Assembly (NCBI GenBank): GCA_902800795.1
Contig: CADCFQ010000006.1
Coordinates: 36,032-100,031 of the forward strand
Source of the DNA: an uncultured Ruminococcus sp.
GTDB taxonomy: Bacteria; Bacillota; Clostridia; Oscillospirales; Ruminococcaceae
Length of the DNA stretch: 64,000 nt
Reading direction: 5' to 3'
Shown here: positions 17,511 through 25,417 of the stretch, piece by piece
Layout: every line of letters starts with the position of its first letter
Numbering within the stretch: the first letter of the stretch is position 1
Translations under genes and position numbers: made by a program
The notes under the pieces: generated by a model
Database searches by the model: none
Told to the model about the DNA's origin: nothing
What the model saw: the letters and a program-made list of their open reading frames with translations, nothing else

Positions 17511-20129
17511 ATGGCGGATAGATTCAATAAGAATATTACCGACGATGATGAGATCTATGACGATAACAGTGATTTTGCCCAGGGCGCAGAAGCGACCCCG
17601 GCCAAGCGCATCATAGCCGAAGTGTTTGCCGACGGCAGTGATGACGAGGGCTATGAGCAGAACACCGATTTCAGCAAGGTGCTGGCGGATATCGACAAGG
17701 CTTTCCCCGAAAAGAGCAGCGATCTGCCCAGGATAGAAAAGCCTGTGATACCCGATGTGTCTTCGGCAGAAAAGAAAGCTCCCAGCGCTTCCGATGAGAT
17801 ACTCAGAAACCTTCACAAGGCAGAAAAGCCGGAGGCTCCGGCGCCTGTTATCAAGACTGACAGCGATGTTTCGGACGATATACTCAAGAGCCTTGAGAGC
17901 CTGTCCCAGGACACCTCGGCAAAGCTTTCACAGGTCCAGGACGCACAGCCCGAGCCCCCGAAGGAAGAGGACCAGGCTGTGGGCGGCGAGAACATCGAGG
18001 ATGTTTTGAAAAAGCTTGATGATATGACATCTTCCGAGCAGGAGGATGAAGACAACGCCGATATGATAACAGATATCGCAAGCAAGAGGGGCGTTTCTCA
18101 TACTCCCGAGATATCGCCTAAGCCTGTCAGCAGAAAGAGCTTTTCACAGGTGGCTCACGGTCTGACAGGAAAGATAATCCCAAAGACCGAGGAGATAGAC
18201 AGACCCGTTCTCCCGGATAACGCAAGCTTCGAGCAGAAGAGCGACTTCGTTGAGAAGAGCAGGCGCAAGAAGGTGGAGAACTTTGTGCTGGACTCCGAGA
18301 AAGAAGAGGAGCAGGCACTGGAGGAGCTTGAAAGAGTCGAGGAGGAAGAGCGCAGGACAGGAAGAAGACTCCACAATATGGAGGAGTTCAAGCGCTTTGA
18401 GGACGCACCGAAGGCTCTTGCAGATATACTGGAGATCAAGAACAACCTCTTTATCCGCCTGTGTATCCTTATGTTCACAAGCATAGCTTCGCTGTTCATC
18501 ACCCTGGCCAACGACCTGGACTGGCCCATAATCAAGACCTTTGACAGGACAATAAGCCCTTCGGCTTACGTCTTTACAAATACGATACTGGGGCTTATAT
18601 CCATAGCCGTGGCATATAATGTTATGGTCAAGGGTATCAAGAACCTGTTCATCCACAAGCCCGACTGTGACTCGCTGGCGGCGCTGTCCATATTCTCGGC
18701 GGTCATCGTGGGAATAGTCACGCTGTTCGAGCCTGACTCCGTGAGAAACAGCTTCTATCACGTTTTCACCGGTATCGCTATACTGGGGCTTATGGTGAAT
18801 ACCATGGGCAAGTTTATGATTATCAGGCGCACAGAGCGCAATTTCAGATATGTAGCCGGTGACTTCGAGCGCTATGCTGTCAAGAACATAAGCGACGAGG
18901 AAACAGCCGAGAACTTCACAAGAGGTATGACAGAGACCGCTCCAAAGATAGCGACACTCAGAAAGACCGAGTTTGTGGACGGCTTTGTAAGAAACAGCTA
19001 CACCCCCGATGTTTCGGATGACTATGCCAACAGGATGAGCTATCCTATACTGATAGCTGCGATAATCATCGCTGTTCTGTCCATCTTCTTTGATAAGGGA
19101 GCACAGAACAAGACCGAGAAGCTTTTTGTTGCACTTGCCGCTTTCTCGGGTGTTATATCCATGTGTGCGTCTATCGCTTCTATGCTGATAGTAAATGTTC
19201 CGCTTGCAAGAGCTACAAAGAAGTATCTCCAGTATTCTTCCGTGATGCTGGGCTACTCCTCGGTAAAGGATTTTGCTGATACCAATACCGTTCTTGCTGA
19301 CGCTTCACAGCTTTTCCCCGAGGGAATGGTGGAGCTTGCAAACCTGAAGATAATGTCTACAGTCTCTATCGAGGACTGTATCCTTAATGCCGCAAGCCTT
19401 GCCTGCCAGGCGGGAAGCGTGCTCAAGCCCACATTCTATAAGATGCTCAGAGGCAAGACCGAGCTGCTTTATCCTGTGGAGAGCTATATCTACGAGGACG
19501 GAATGGGACTTTCGGGCTGGATAGACAACAGACGTGTGCTGCTTGGCTCGAGAGAGCTTATGGAGAACCACTCCATCGACGGCCTGCCCACTATCGGCAA
19601 GGAGAAGGAGTATGCCGGACAGAACACTGTCATCTATCTTTCTATCTCCGGTATCGTTACAGCTATGTTCTCCGTTTCGGTAAGCAGCGGACTGGCAGTA
19701 ACAAGATGGATGCAGGAGCTGGAAAAAGAGGGCATCTCCATAGTTGTAAGGTCTGTGGACGGCTTTATAAACAAGGAGTTTCTCGCTGATACCTTCGGCG
19801 TTTCGCCTGACAGCATAAGGCTCCTGCCTTTCAGATATAACGAGACCTATGAGGAGGAGACAGGATATGCTCCCAGAGAGCAGTCTTCCATGCTTTGCAG
19901 CGGAAGGTTCCCGTCCCTTGCTATGCTCGTTATCGGCGCAAAGAGACTTAGCTTCTCCACAAAGCTTGGCGCTGCCGTTCTTTCAAGTGCAGCGGCTCTG
20001 GGTGCTGTGATCTGTGCGATAATGATGCTCACAGGCTCCTTCGTCCAGATAACGGCTACCTTCGCACTGGTATACAATCTTGCAGTCACAGCGTGTGCGC
20101 TGCTGGTTCAGCATATCAAGAGGTTCTGA
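17511..20129 (+). CDS. Large membrane protein resembling a degenerate P-type ATPase
   Basis: An 872-residue protein of unknown function. Residues 1-305 are acidic, low-complexity and cytosolic, with repeated short helices such as SDDILKSLESL. Membrane segments follow at about 310-330, 350-415, 508-570 and 815-865. Between the last two sets the layout matches a P-type ATPase. The phosphorylation loop position reads NTVLADASQLFPEG (about 591-604), where active pumps have DKTGT. A nucleotide-domain-like segment GMGLSGWIDNRRVLLGSRELM lies near 663. The Gly-Asp-Gly-x-Asn-Asp hinge is not found. It therefore looks like a pump fold without catalysis. A strong GAAAGGAGAGG ribosome site precedes the ATG. 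A 45-residue membrane peptide gene follows. Confidence 0.6.
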   Translation: MADRFNKNITDDDEIYDDNSDFAQGAEATPAKRIIAEVFADGSDDEGYEQNTDFSKVLADIDKAFPEKSSDLPRIEKPVIPDVSSAEKKAPSASDEILRNLHKAEKPEAPAPVIKTDSDVSDDILKSLESLSQDTSAKLSQVQDAQPEPPKEEDQAVGGENIEDVLKKLDDMTSSEQEDEDNADMITDIASKRGVSHTPEISPKPVSRKSFSQVAHGLTGKIIPKTEEIDRPVLPDNASFEQKSDFVEKSRRKKVENFVLDSEKEEEQALEELERVEEEERRTGRRLHNMEEFKRFEDAPKALADILEIKNNLFIRLCILMFTSIASLFITLANDLDWPIIKTFDRTISPSAYVFTNTILGLISIAVAYNVMVKGIKNLFIHKPDCDSLAALSIFSAVIVGIVTLFEPDSVRNSFYHVFTGIAILGLMVNTMGKFMIIRRTERNFRYVAGDFERYAVKNISDEETAENFTRGMTETAPKIATLRKTEFVDGFVRNSYTPDVSDDYANRMSYPILIAAIIIAVLSIFFDKGAQNKTEKLFVALAAFSGVISMCASIASMLIVNVPLARATKKYLQYSSVMLGYSSVKDFADTNTVLADASQLFPEGMVELANLKIMSTVSIEDCILNAASLACQAGSVLKPTFYKMLRGKTELLYPVESYIYEDGMGLSGWIDNRRVLLGSRELMENHSIDGLPTIGKEKEYAGQNTVIYLSISGIVTAMFSVSVSSGLAVTRWMQELEKEGISIVVRSVDGFINKEFLADTFGVSPDSIRLLPFRYNETYEEETGYAPREQSSMLCSGRFPSLAMLVIGAKRLSFSTKLGAAVLSSAAALGAVICAIMMLTGSFVQITATFALVYNLAVTACALLVQHIKRF

Positions 20130-20149
20130 TAAGAAAGGAATGAACATAA

Positions 20150-20287
20150 ATGGCTAACAACAATAAAAAGGCTTATGCTCCCGTCGAGCAGAAAAAGCCT
20201 ATGATAATGAGGATAATCGTGCTTGCGCTTGTTGCAGTGCTGGTGCTGGGTCTTATTATCGGAACAGTGGTAAACGGCATTGGTTAA
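20150..20287 (+). CDS. 45-residue single-span membrane peptide
   Basis: A short gene starting ATG 20150 after an AAGAAAGGAA ribosome site. The protein has a polar N-terminus (MANNNKKAYAPVEQKK) and one transmembrane helix (IIVLALVAVLVLGLIIGTVV, residues about 22-41). It starts 20 bp after the degenerate P-type ATPase gene and overlaps the ung start, so it is embedded in an operon. The family is not recognised. A small partner of the upstream membrane protein is possible. Confidence 0.65.
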   Translation: MANNNKKAYAPVEQKKPMIMRIIVLALVAVLVLGLIIGTVVNGIG

Positions 20288-20954
20288 TATAGGCAACAGC
20301 TGGGACAAGCTGCTGGCGGACCAGTTTTCGGCGCCGTATTATCTGCAGCTCAGGGAGTTTCTCAAATATGAGTATTCCCATTACAAGGTCTATCCGGATA
20401 TGTATGACATCTTCAATGCTTTGAAGTATACGCCTTACGAGAACGTCAAGGCGGTCATCATCGGCCAGGACCCATATCATAATGAGGGTCAGGCTCACGG
20501 GCTTTGCTTCTCTGTCAAGAGGGGCGTAAAGCCGCCTCCATCTTTGGTCAACATCTTTAAGGAGATGAATGCAGACATAGGCGCAAGGATGCCTGATTGC
20601 GGAGAGCTGACAGGCTGGGCAAGACAGGGCGTGCTTATGCTCAACAGTGTCCTCACTGTCCGTGAGAATGCACCTAACTCCCATAAAAACAAGGGTTGGG
20701 AGCAGCTGACCGATGCGGTGATAACAAAGCTCAACGGCCGTGAAAAGCCCATAGCTTTTATCCTTTGGGGAGCAAACGCAAAGGCTAAAAGACCGCTGAT
20801 AACGAATCCGGCTCACGCTGTTTTTACAGCGGCTCACCCGTCGCCGCTGTCTGCTCATAACGGGTTCTTCGGATGCAGACACTTTTCAAAGGTGAACGCT
20901 TTTCTTGCCGCAAACGGCATAGAGCCCATAGACTGGGAAAAAACAACAGAATGA
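20280..20954 (+). CDS. ung: Uracil-DNA glycosylase, family 1
   Basis: A 224-residue base-excision repair enzyme that removes uracil from DNA. The catalytic water-activating motif GQDPYHNEGQAHG sits near residue 62, the uracil-binding LNSVLTVREN near 122 and the DNA-intercalation loop HPSPLSAHNGFFGC near 185. Length is normal. The best start in frame is TTG 20280, which overlaps the end of the 45-residue gene, implying coupling. A hairpin terminator follows the stop. Confidence 0.93.
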   Translation: MVNIGNSWDKLLADQFSAPYYLQLREFLKYEYSHYKVYPDMYDIFNALKYTPYENVKAVIIGQDPYHNEGQAHGLCFSVKRGVKPPPSLVNIFKEMNADIGARMPDCGELTGWARQGVLMLNSVLTVRENAPNSHKNKGWEQLTDAVITKLNGREKPIAFILWGANAKAKRPLITNPAHAVFTAAHPSPLSAHNGFFGCRHFSKVNAFLAANGIEPIDWEKTTE

Positions 20955-20959
20955 GATTT

Positions 20960-20986
20960 GCCCCGAAACTGAGCTTCGGGGCATTT
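20960..20986 (+). terminator. Intrinsic terminator after ung
   Basis: GCCCCGAA (20960-20967) pairs with TTCGGGGC (20975-20982), followed by ATTTTAAA. It separates ung from the deacetylase gene. Confidence 0.7.
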
Positions 20987-21005
20987 TAAAACGGAGGTCA
21001 TATTT

Positions 21006-21806
21006 ATGAAAAACAGTTTAAAGGCCGCTGTTGCGGCAACGCTTCTTGTGGCAGCAACGGCAGTGATAGCCGGCTGCGCTTCAAAGGACAGCGACAAGAG
21101 CTCCGAGCAGGACGCAAAGAGCGAAAGCTCCAAGGCTGCGGTCTCCGAGCCGGAGCCTCTTCCCCAGAGAGAGTATAAGGATCCGTCCGAATACGGCAAG
21201 GTGATAGCCCTCACCTTTGATGACGGCCCCTCGACTACCACCTCGCTGGTGCTTGACAAGCTGGAGGAGCACGGCGCTGTGGGAACGTTTTTCCTTATCG
21301 GAGACAATATCACCGATGACAAGACAGACACAGTAAGACGGGCTGTCAGTCTTGGCTGTGAGATAGAGAACCACTCGAAGACCCACAGCGATATGACAAA
21401 GCTTTCCGAGGACGAGATAAAAGCGGAGATAGAATACACAAGCTCGAAGATAACCGAGATAACCGGCCGTGAGCCAAAGTTCTTCCGTCCGCCTTATATC
21501 AGCACCAACGATACCATGTATACAGCTATCGAGCCCACCTTTATCTGCGGCTATGGCTGTAACGACTATGACAACAAAGTCGAGGCGGAGACAAGGGTAG
21601 AGAAGACTATTGCCCAGGCAAAGGACGGCGCAATAATCTTGCTCCACGATTCCGAGGGGAATATAAAGACTGTCCAGGCGCTGGATCAGATCCTGACGGA
21701 GCTTGAAGCGCAGGGCTATGAATTTGTCACAGTGGGAGAGCTGTTCCACGCCAAGGGCGTAGAGCCCCAGGACTATACGATGTACAGCGAGGTAAACGCA
21801 GAGTAA
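21006..21806 (+). CDS. Polysaccharide deacetylase lipoprotein (NodB domain)
   Basis: A 266-residue secreted lipoprotein. The signal peptide runs to the lipobox AVIAGC (Cys about residue 24), then a Ser/Lys/Glu linker to about residue 55. The NodB domain carries motif 1 TFDDGPS (about 70), the zinc-binding His pair ENHSKTHSD (about 121-127), motif 3 RPPY (about 160) and the late motif ILLHDS (about 216). It should remove acetyl groups from peptidoglycan or another surface polysaccharide. Only 28 bp separate it from the stub of the phosphatase gene, so the two formed an operon before the element inserted. Confidence 0.9.
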   Translation: MKNSLKAAVAATLLVAATAVIAGCASKDSDKSSEQDAKSESSKAAVSEPEPLPQREYKDPSEYGKVIALTFDDGPSTTTSLVLDKLEEHGAVGTFFLIGDNITDDKTDTVRRAVSLGCEIENHSKTHSDMTKLSEDEIKAEIEYTSSKITEITGREPKFFRPPYISTNDTMYTAIEPTFICGYGCNDYDNKVEAETRVEKTIAQAKDGAIILLHDSEGNIKTVQALDQILTELEAQGYEFVTVGELFHAKGVEPQDYTMYSEVNAE

Positions 21807-21834
21807 TGAGTGAAGTGACCGAAAGGAGCAGGCT

Positions 21835-21924
21835 TTGACCAAGATACTATTCGTCTGCCACGGGAATATCTGTGTCAGTTCTCGTAAACGCCGTATTTAC
21901 GGGGGTTCAAGGCATTCCAAATAG
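21835..21924 (+). pseudogene. 5' stub of low-molecular-weight protein tyrosine phosphatase gene
   Basis: A TTG start follows GAAAGGAG and encodes LTKILFVCHGNIC, matching the N-terminus MKKILFVCHGNIC of the intact phosphatase at 43045. The frame then runs into foreign sequence and stops at 21922-21924. The P-loop Arg that should follow CHGNIC is lost (V instead). This is the original start of the gene, left behind when the mobile element inserted. Confidence 0.88.
21847..21863 (+). other. attL core
   Basis: The 17-bp core CTATTCGTCTGCCACGG is identical to 43057-43073. The similarity continues imperfectly for 9 more bases (GAATATCTG versus CAACATCTG), so the element's own site mimics the coding sequence beyond the crossover region. 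Confidence 0.85.
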
Positions 21925-21927
21925 GAC

Positions 21928-21951
21928 TTTACCACCGATTTACCATTAAAA
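21928..21951 (+). repeat. Left arm-type integrase site
   Basis: TTTACCACCGATTTACCA followed by TTAAAA. It closely matches 42908-42941 at the right end, where TTTACCAC occurs with TTTTACCAC twice more. Paired arm sites inside both ends are expected for Tn916-type integrases. The stretch from 21952 to 22056 holds nothing I recognise. Confidence 0.7.
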
Positions 21952-22056
21952 ATGACCCGAACTTGCGTACATTTTATCGGACAGTTAAAACCTGCGCGGC
22001 AGAACTGCCGATGCCCTATGGCAATAATTATCATCAAGTAAGTGAACAAAGATTAT

Positions 22057-22096
22057 GCCCCTTGCTGTTGAGAGTGACAGCAGGGGGCAGTTTTTT
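22057..22096 (+). terminator. Hairpin terminator before the AlbA_2 gene
   Basis: GCCCCTTGCTGT pairs with ACAGCAGGGGGC over a loop of about 8 nt, followed by six T residues. A near copy of this hairpin follows the AlbA_2 gene at 23736-23773. Confidence 0.7.
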
Positions 22097-22098
22097 CG

Positions 22099-22292
22099 AT
22101 TTGAAATATTGACTTGATTTTTAAAAACTCGACTTAAAAATTTAAAATTCAGCTTGATAATTTGAAATCCGACAGTATATTTTAAAATTATCCTCGAAAA
22201 CTTTTAAATTTTGGAGTGAAGATTTAAAATTTCTCTTGACAAATTTAAAATCAGAGAGTATAATTTATAATAACAGGAGGTGCGATTTAAAT
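22099..22292 (+). repeat. Helically phased TTTAAA operator array
   Basis: TTTAAA-like palindromes are centred near 22103, 22122, 22143, 22164, 22183, 22205, 22225, 22246 and 22288, with a degenerate TTTATA near 22266. Spacing is 19.5-22 bp throughout, close to two helical turns. Several units share CTTGA upstream and ATCxGA/CAG downstream. The array overlaps the promoter and ribosome site of the AlbA_2-type regulator gene. Autoregulation is inferred. Confidence 0.7.
22236..22264 (+). promoter_or_regulatory. Promoter of the AlbA_2 regulator gene
   Basis: Consensus TTGACA (22236-22241) and TATAAT (22259-22264) with a 17-bp spacer. One TTTAAA site falls inside the spacer. The AGGAGG ribosome site follows 11 bp after the -10 box. 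Confidence 0.88.
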
Positions 22293-23724
22293 GTATGAGC
22301 AGGATCTGATAACACTTGTTAAAAAAATACAGAATACAAAAGCTGAATTTCAAACTGTTGAAGTTAAGCGTTGCCAAAGCGGAATAACCGAAAAACTATA
22401 CGACACCTTATCCAGCTTCTCGAATCAAGATGACGGTGGAGTTATTGTTTTTGGTTTATATGAAAAAAACGGATTTGAGATCACAGGCGTGAATGACGTT
22501 CAGCTTCTTCAAAAGCGAGTAACAGAACAATGCGAGCAGATGGAGCCTGTCGTTCGTGCAGTTTTCACGGTTGTGGAGATCGACGGTAAAAATATAGTTT
22601 CCGCAGAGATACCGCCTGTTGATATAACAAAACGTCCCTGCTTTTACAAAGGGAAAGGACGCATCAAAGGCTCATATATCAGGGTCGGTGAAGCAGATCA
22701 GCCAATGAGTGAGTATGAAGTTTACAGCTATGAAGCATACCGTGAAAAATACAAGGATGAAATACGGGAAGTTGACCGCGCTGAAATGTCCTCACTTGAC
22801 GAAAACAAGCTTGCAGATTACCTGCTGAAGCTGAAGCTCAACAAGAAAAACCTCGCAAGACTTGACGATGATAAAATTCTTGAACTTATGAGTATGCAAA
22901 AGAATGGGCATCCCACTCTTGCCGCTGAACTTCTTTTTGGATTGTATCCCCAGGCTTATTTTCCGCAGCTCGGAATAATTGCCGTTTCCGTTCCCGGAAC
23001 GGAAGTCGGGGAGACCGACTCCGACGGATCACGCTTCATTGACAACCAACGGATAGAAGGAACTTTGCCGGAGATACTTGATGAAGCGCTGCAGTTTGTC
23101 AGAAAAAATACAAAGACCAGAACTATTATTGATCCGGATACCGGCAAGCGGCGTGACCGCTCCGATTACCCGACGAACTCCGTCCGCGAAGCAATATTAA
23201 ATGCACTTGTTCACCGTGATTACAGCATTCATACCGAAGGTATGCCGATTCAGCTGAAGATTTTTTCAGACAGACTTGAGCTATCCAACCCGGGAGGACT
23301 GTACGGAAGGCTGACAATAAACGAGCTTGGAAAAGTCCAGCCGGATACAAGAAACCCTGTGATCGCAAATGCACTTGAAGTTCTGAACATTACAGAAAAC
23401 CGCTATTCCGGGATACCGACTATACGCAGAGAATTAAAGGAATACGGGCTTCCCGAACCGGAATTCACTGATTTTCGCGGGGAATTCAAAGTCGTTTTTC
23501 GTTTGCAGGACGGCAGCCCAAAAGCTGGCGCAGATGATCAGACAGCAAGAATACTTGACTTCTGCCGTACCCCTCGGTCACGCAAAGAGCTTGCTGCATT
23601 TATCGGGCTTTCCTCTGTTAATTATGCGATCAACAAATATATCCGACCTTTGATCGACAGTGGAAAAATAGGTTTGACCGAACCGAAGAAGTCAAGTCCG
23701 AATCAAAAATATTATACTTTATAA
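22291..23724 (+). CDS. AlbA_2/Schlafen-type ATP-binding DNA regulator
   Basis: A 477-residue protein of the RecG-like or transcriptional-regulator group. The N-terminal AlbA_2 (Schlafen-like) domain covers about residues 15-130, with ELKR-like EVKRCQSGI, SSFSNQDDGGVIVFG and YIRVGEADQPMS. The middle part (about 290-400) has the HATPase_c_4 pattern: REAILNALVHRDY, LELSNPGGLYG and RNPVIANALEVL. The last 65 residues look like a winged helix (RSRKELAAFIGLSSVNYAINKYI). Start ATG 22291 has an AGGAGG site. The gene is bracketed by two near-identical hairpin terminators and stands alone. Such proteins are frequent on mobile elements; some sit in defence loci. Its targets are unknown, though the phased array at its own promoter suggests autoregulation. 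Confidence 0.83.
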   Translation: MYEQDLITLVKKIQNTKAEFQTVEVKRCQSGITEKLYDTLSSFSNQDDGGVIVFGLYEKNGFEITGVNDVQLLQKRVTEQCEQMEPVVRAVFTVVEIDGKNIVSAEIPPVDITKRPCFYKGKGRIKGSYIRVGEADQPMSEYEVYSYEAYREKYKDEIREVDRAEMSSLDENKLADYLLKLKLNKKNLARLDDDKILELMSMQKNGHPTLAAELLFGLYPQAYFPQLGIIAVSVPGTEVGETDSDGSRFIDNQRIEGTLPEILDEALQFVRKNTKTRTIIDPDTGKRRDRSDYPTNSVREAILNALVHRDYSIHTEGMPIQLKIFSDRLELSNPGGLYGRLTINELGKVQPDTRNPVIANALEVLNITENRYSGIPTIRRELKEYGLPEPEFTDFRGEFKVVFRLQDGSPKAGADDQTARILDFCRTPRSRKELAAFIGLSSVNYAINKYIRPLIDSGKIGLTEPKKSSPNQKYYTL

Positions 23725-23735
23725 GACAGAATATC

Positions 23736-23773
23736 GCCCTCTGCTGTCAAGTGTGACAGCAGGGGGCAGTTTT
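23736..23773 (+). terminator. Hairpin terminator after the AlbA_2 gene
   Basis: GCCCTCTGCTGTC pairs with GACAGCAGGGGGC over a short loop (AAGTGT), followed by AGTTTTG. Stem and 3' flank nearly repeat the hairpin at 22057-22096. Confidence 0.7.
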
Positions 23774-23855
23774 GTTCCCTTCTTCATTGAAAACTTGTGT
23801 GAGATTTGATTTTAGTTTTCAACAGGTTGTTGGCTCCGGAAAATCAAATCTGTTA

Positions 23856-23954
23856 TTTTATCAACGGTTTTATCTTCACTTTTTTATCGTCACGCCTTTA
23901 TCGACGCTTTTTATCAACGGTGACGAAAAAAACGTTGATAAAAAGCGTTGATAA
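23856..23954. repeat. TTTATCRWCR repeat cluster A
   Basis: Five direct copies of TTTATC followed by AACG, TTCAC, GTCAC, GACG and AACG occur in about 60 bp. Inverted copies follow (GTGACGA, CGTTGATAAA, CGTTGATAA). The copies can fold into alternative hairpins. They lie between the convergent AlbA_2 and Fic genes. Confidence 0.65.
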
Positions 23955-24005
23955 TATTTGAACTGTCGCAAACAATGCACCAGTTAATTTAAGTGAAAAA
24001 ATGAA

Positions 24006-24046
24006 ATTGCTTCAGTTGTTGTAATATCTGCAACATTTGAAGCAAT
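24006..24046. repeat. Long inverted repeat between convergent genes
   Basis: ATTGCTTCAGTTGTTG (24006-24021) and CAACATTTGAAGCAAT (24031-24046) pair at 14 of 16 positions around a 9-nt centre. It lies between the two TTTATCG clusters. Confidence 0.6.
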
Positions 24047-24089
24047 GAGTTATTGGTTTAGTAAATTTAAATCTACAATTTACAAAGTT

Positions 24090-24171
24090 TTTTATCGTCA
24101 CATTTATCGTCACATTTTTATCGACAGTGACGATAAAAAGCGTCGATAAATCTTTATTATGTGACGATAAA
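24090..24171. repeat. TTTATCGTCAC repeat cluster B
   Basis: Two direct TTTATCGTCAC copies and one TTTTATCGACAG are followed by inverted GTGACGATAAA, GCGTCGATAAA and GTGACGATAAA. The cluster ends 3 bp from the Fic stop codon, so it forms the 3' untranslated region of that gene. Confidence 0.7.
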
Positions 24172-24174
24172 TAA

Positions 24175-25221
24175 TCACTTCACCCGATAATAAAACGTCC
24201 CCTTGCCAACGCCCTCTCTTTTTATATCTCCGGACTGCACCAGCTTCCGCAGGGAGCCCTCAACAGAACTGAGGCTCAAAGACGGGCAAAGCTCAATAAT
24301 ATCCTGCTTGGTAAACTTTCCGATCTTAGTCAGGGTCGCTTTTCTGACGATCTCAACAGCAGGCAGCTTTTCCCAGACAATGGAAAATCTGTCCTCAAAA
24401 TCCTTGTATGCCGCCAAGATCGTACCAAGCAGATACTTGATAAAAGGAACAACATCTTCGCTGCCCTCATGCCAGCCGTCCTGCGAACGCCGAAGAGCGT
24501 TATAGTATAAGTCCTTGTTTTTTGCAATCTTTGCTTCCAGAGAGATATATTTACCGACATTAAAACCGCTGCGGTACAGGAGCAGCGTAGTGAGCAGCCT
24601 GCTCATTCTTCCATTGCCGTCATTAAATGGGTGTATGCACAAAAAATCGTGGATAAATATCGGAATGATGATAAGCGGCTCGACCTCAAAATTGCCGATG
24701 ACACGGGAGTATTCCTCGCATATCTTTTCAAGTGCGTCGGGCGTTTCAAAAGGCGCAAGCGGAGTAAAAACAGTCTCCGTATGACCGTCGGGATAGGTCG
24801 CACTGATATAATTCTGCACCGTCTTCGTCTGCCCTGCAAGAGGATTGTTCATATGGCTGTAAAGCATCTTGTGGAGCTGCAAGATATAATTTTTTGTTAT
24901 CGGGATAGCGTCAAAGCTTTCGTGTATGACGTTCAGAACATCACGATAGCCTGCGATCTCTTGCTCATCACGGTTCCGGGGAGTGGTCTTCTCCTCGACC
25001 AGCTGCCGTATGCGAGTATTGGTCGTAACGATCCCCTCGATAGCGTTGGATGCTTCTGTGCTTTGTATTTTTGCGATCTCCACAAGCTTTTCCAGCTCAT
25101 GCGGCTTTTGCTTCAGATAAAGCTCCTGCTTTCCGGCATACTTGTAAACTGCCGCAACCAGACCAAGTATCTCCGAATCCCATTTTTGATCTTTGATCGC
25201 TGAATAATTAAAAGTTCTCAT
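24175..25221 (-). CDS. Fic-domain AMP-transferase with winged-helix tail
   Basis: About 348 residues. Fic proteins transfer AMP, or sometimes other phosphate groups, onto protein hydroxyls. The catalytic motif HPFNDGNGRMSR matches HxFx(D/E)GNGRxxR (about residue 203). The N-terminal helix STEASNAIEGI (about residue 55) fits the self-inhibitory S/TxxxE(G/N) motif of class II Fic proteins, so no separate antitoxin is needed and none is seen. The C-terminal 70 residues look like a winged helix (LTKIGKFTKQDIIEL, SSVEGSLRKLVQSGDIKREG). I prefer ATG 25221, with AGGTGG 8 bp upstream; GTG 25233 is an alternative. It may regulate a host or phage target; this is unproven. Confidence 0.87.
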   Translation of the reverse strand: MRTFNYSAIKDQKWDSEILGLVAAVYKYAGKQELYLKQKPHELEKLVEIAKIQSTEASNAIEGIVTTNTRIRQLVEEKTTPRNRDEQEIAGYRDVLNVIHESFDAIPITKNYILQLHKMLYSHMNNPLAGQTKTVQNYISATYPDGHTETVFTPLAPFETPDALEKICEEYSRVIGNFEVEPLIIIPIFIHDFLCIHPFNDGNGRMSRLLTTLLLYRSGFNVGKYISLEAKIAKNKDLYYNALRRSQDGWHEGSEDVVPFIKYLLGTILAAYKDFEDRFSIVWEKLPAVEIVRKATLTKIGKFTKQDIIELCPSLSLSSVEGSLRKLVQSGDIKREGVGKGTFYYRVK

Positions 25222-25417
25222 GCCCTTATCCACCTGCTCTTTCCCTTAAATTATAGCAGGTTTTAAGGGAAAAGTCAAGAAGGGAAGGGGGAATATCAAT
25301 AAGCATTTAATGAGAGGCTTTATTTATATGACTGTGCAGAAAGCGTTGTAATCAGTATTATATTATATCGTGTTGAGAAAAGCCGACTGCCGTCGGGGTG
25401 ACGGCGGGAGGTTTTTG

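Noticed and set aside
21835..21924. A second functional phosphatase gene
   Set aside because: The frame stops after 29 codons and loses the catalytic Arg; it is only the displaced 5' end.
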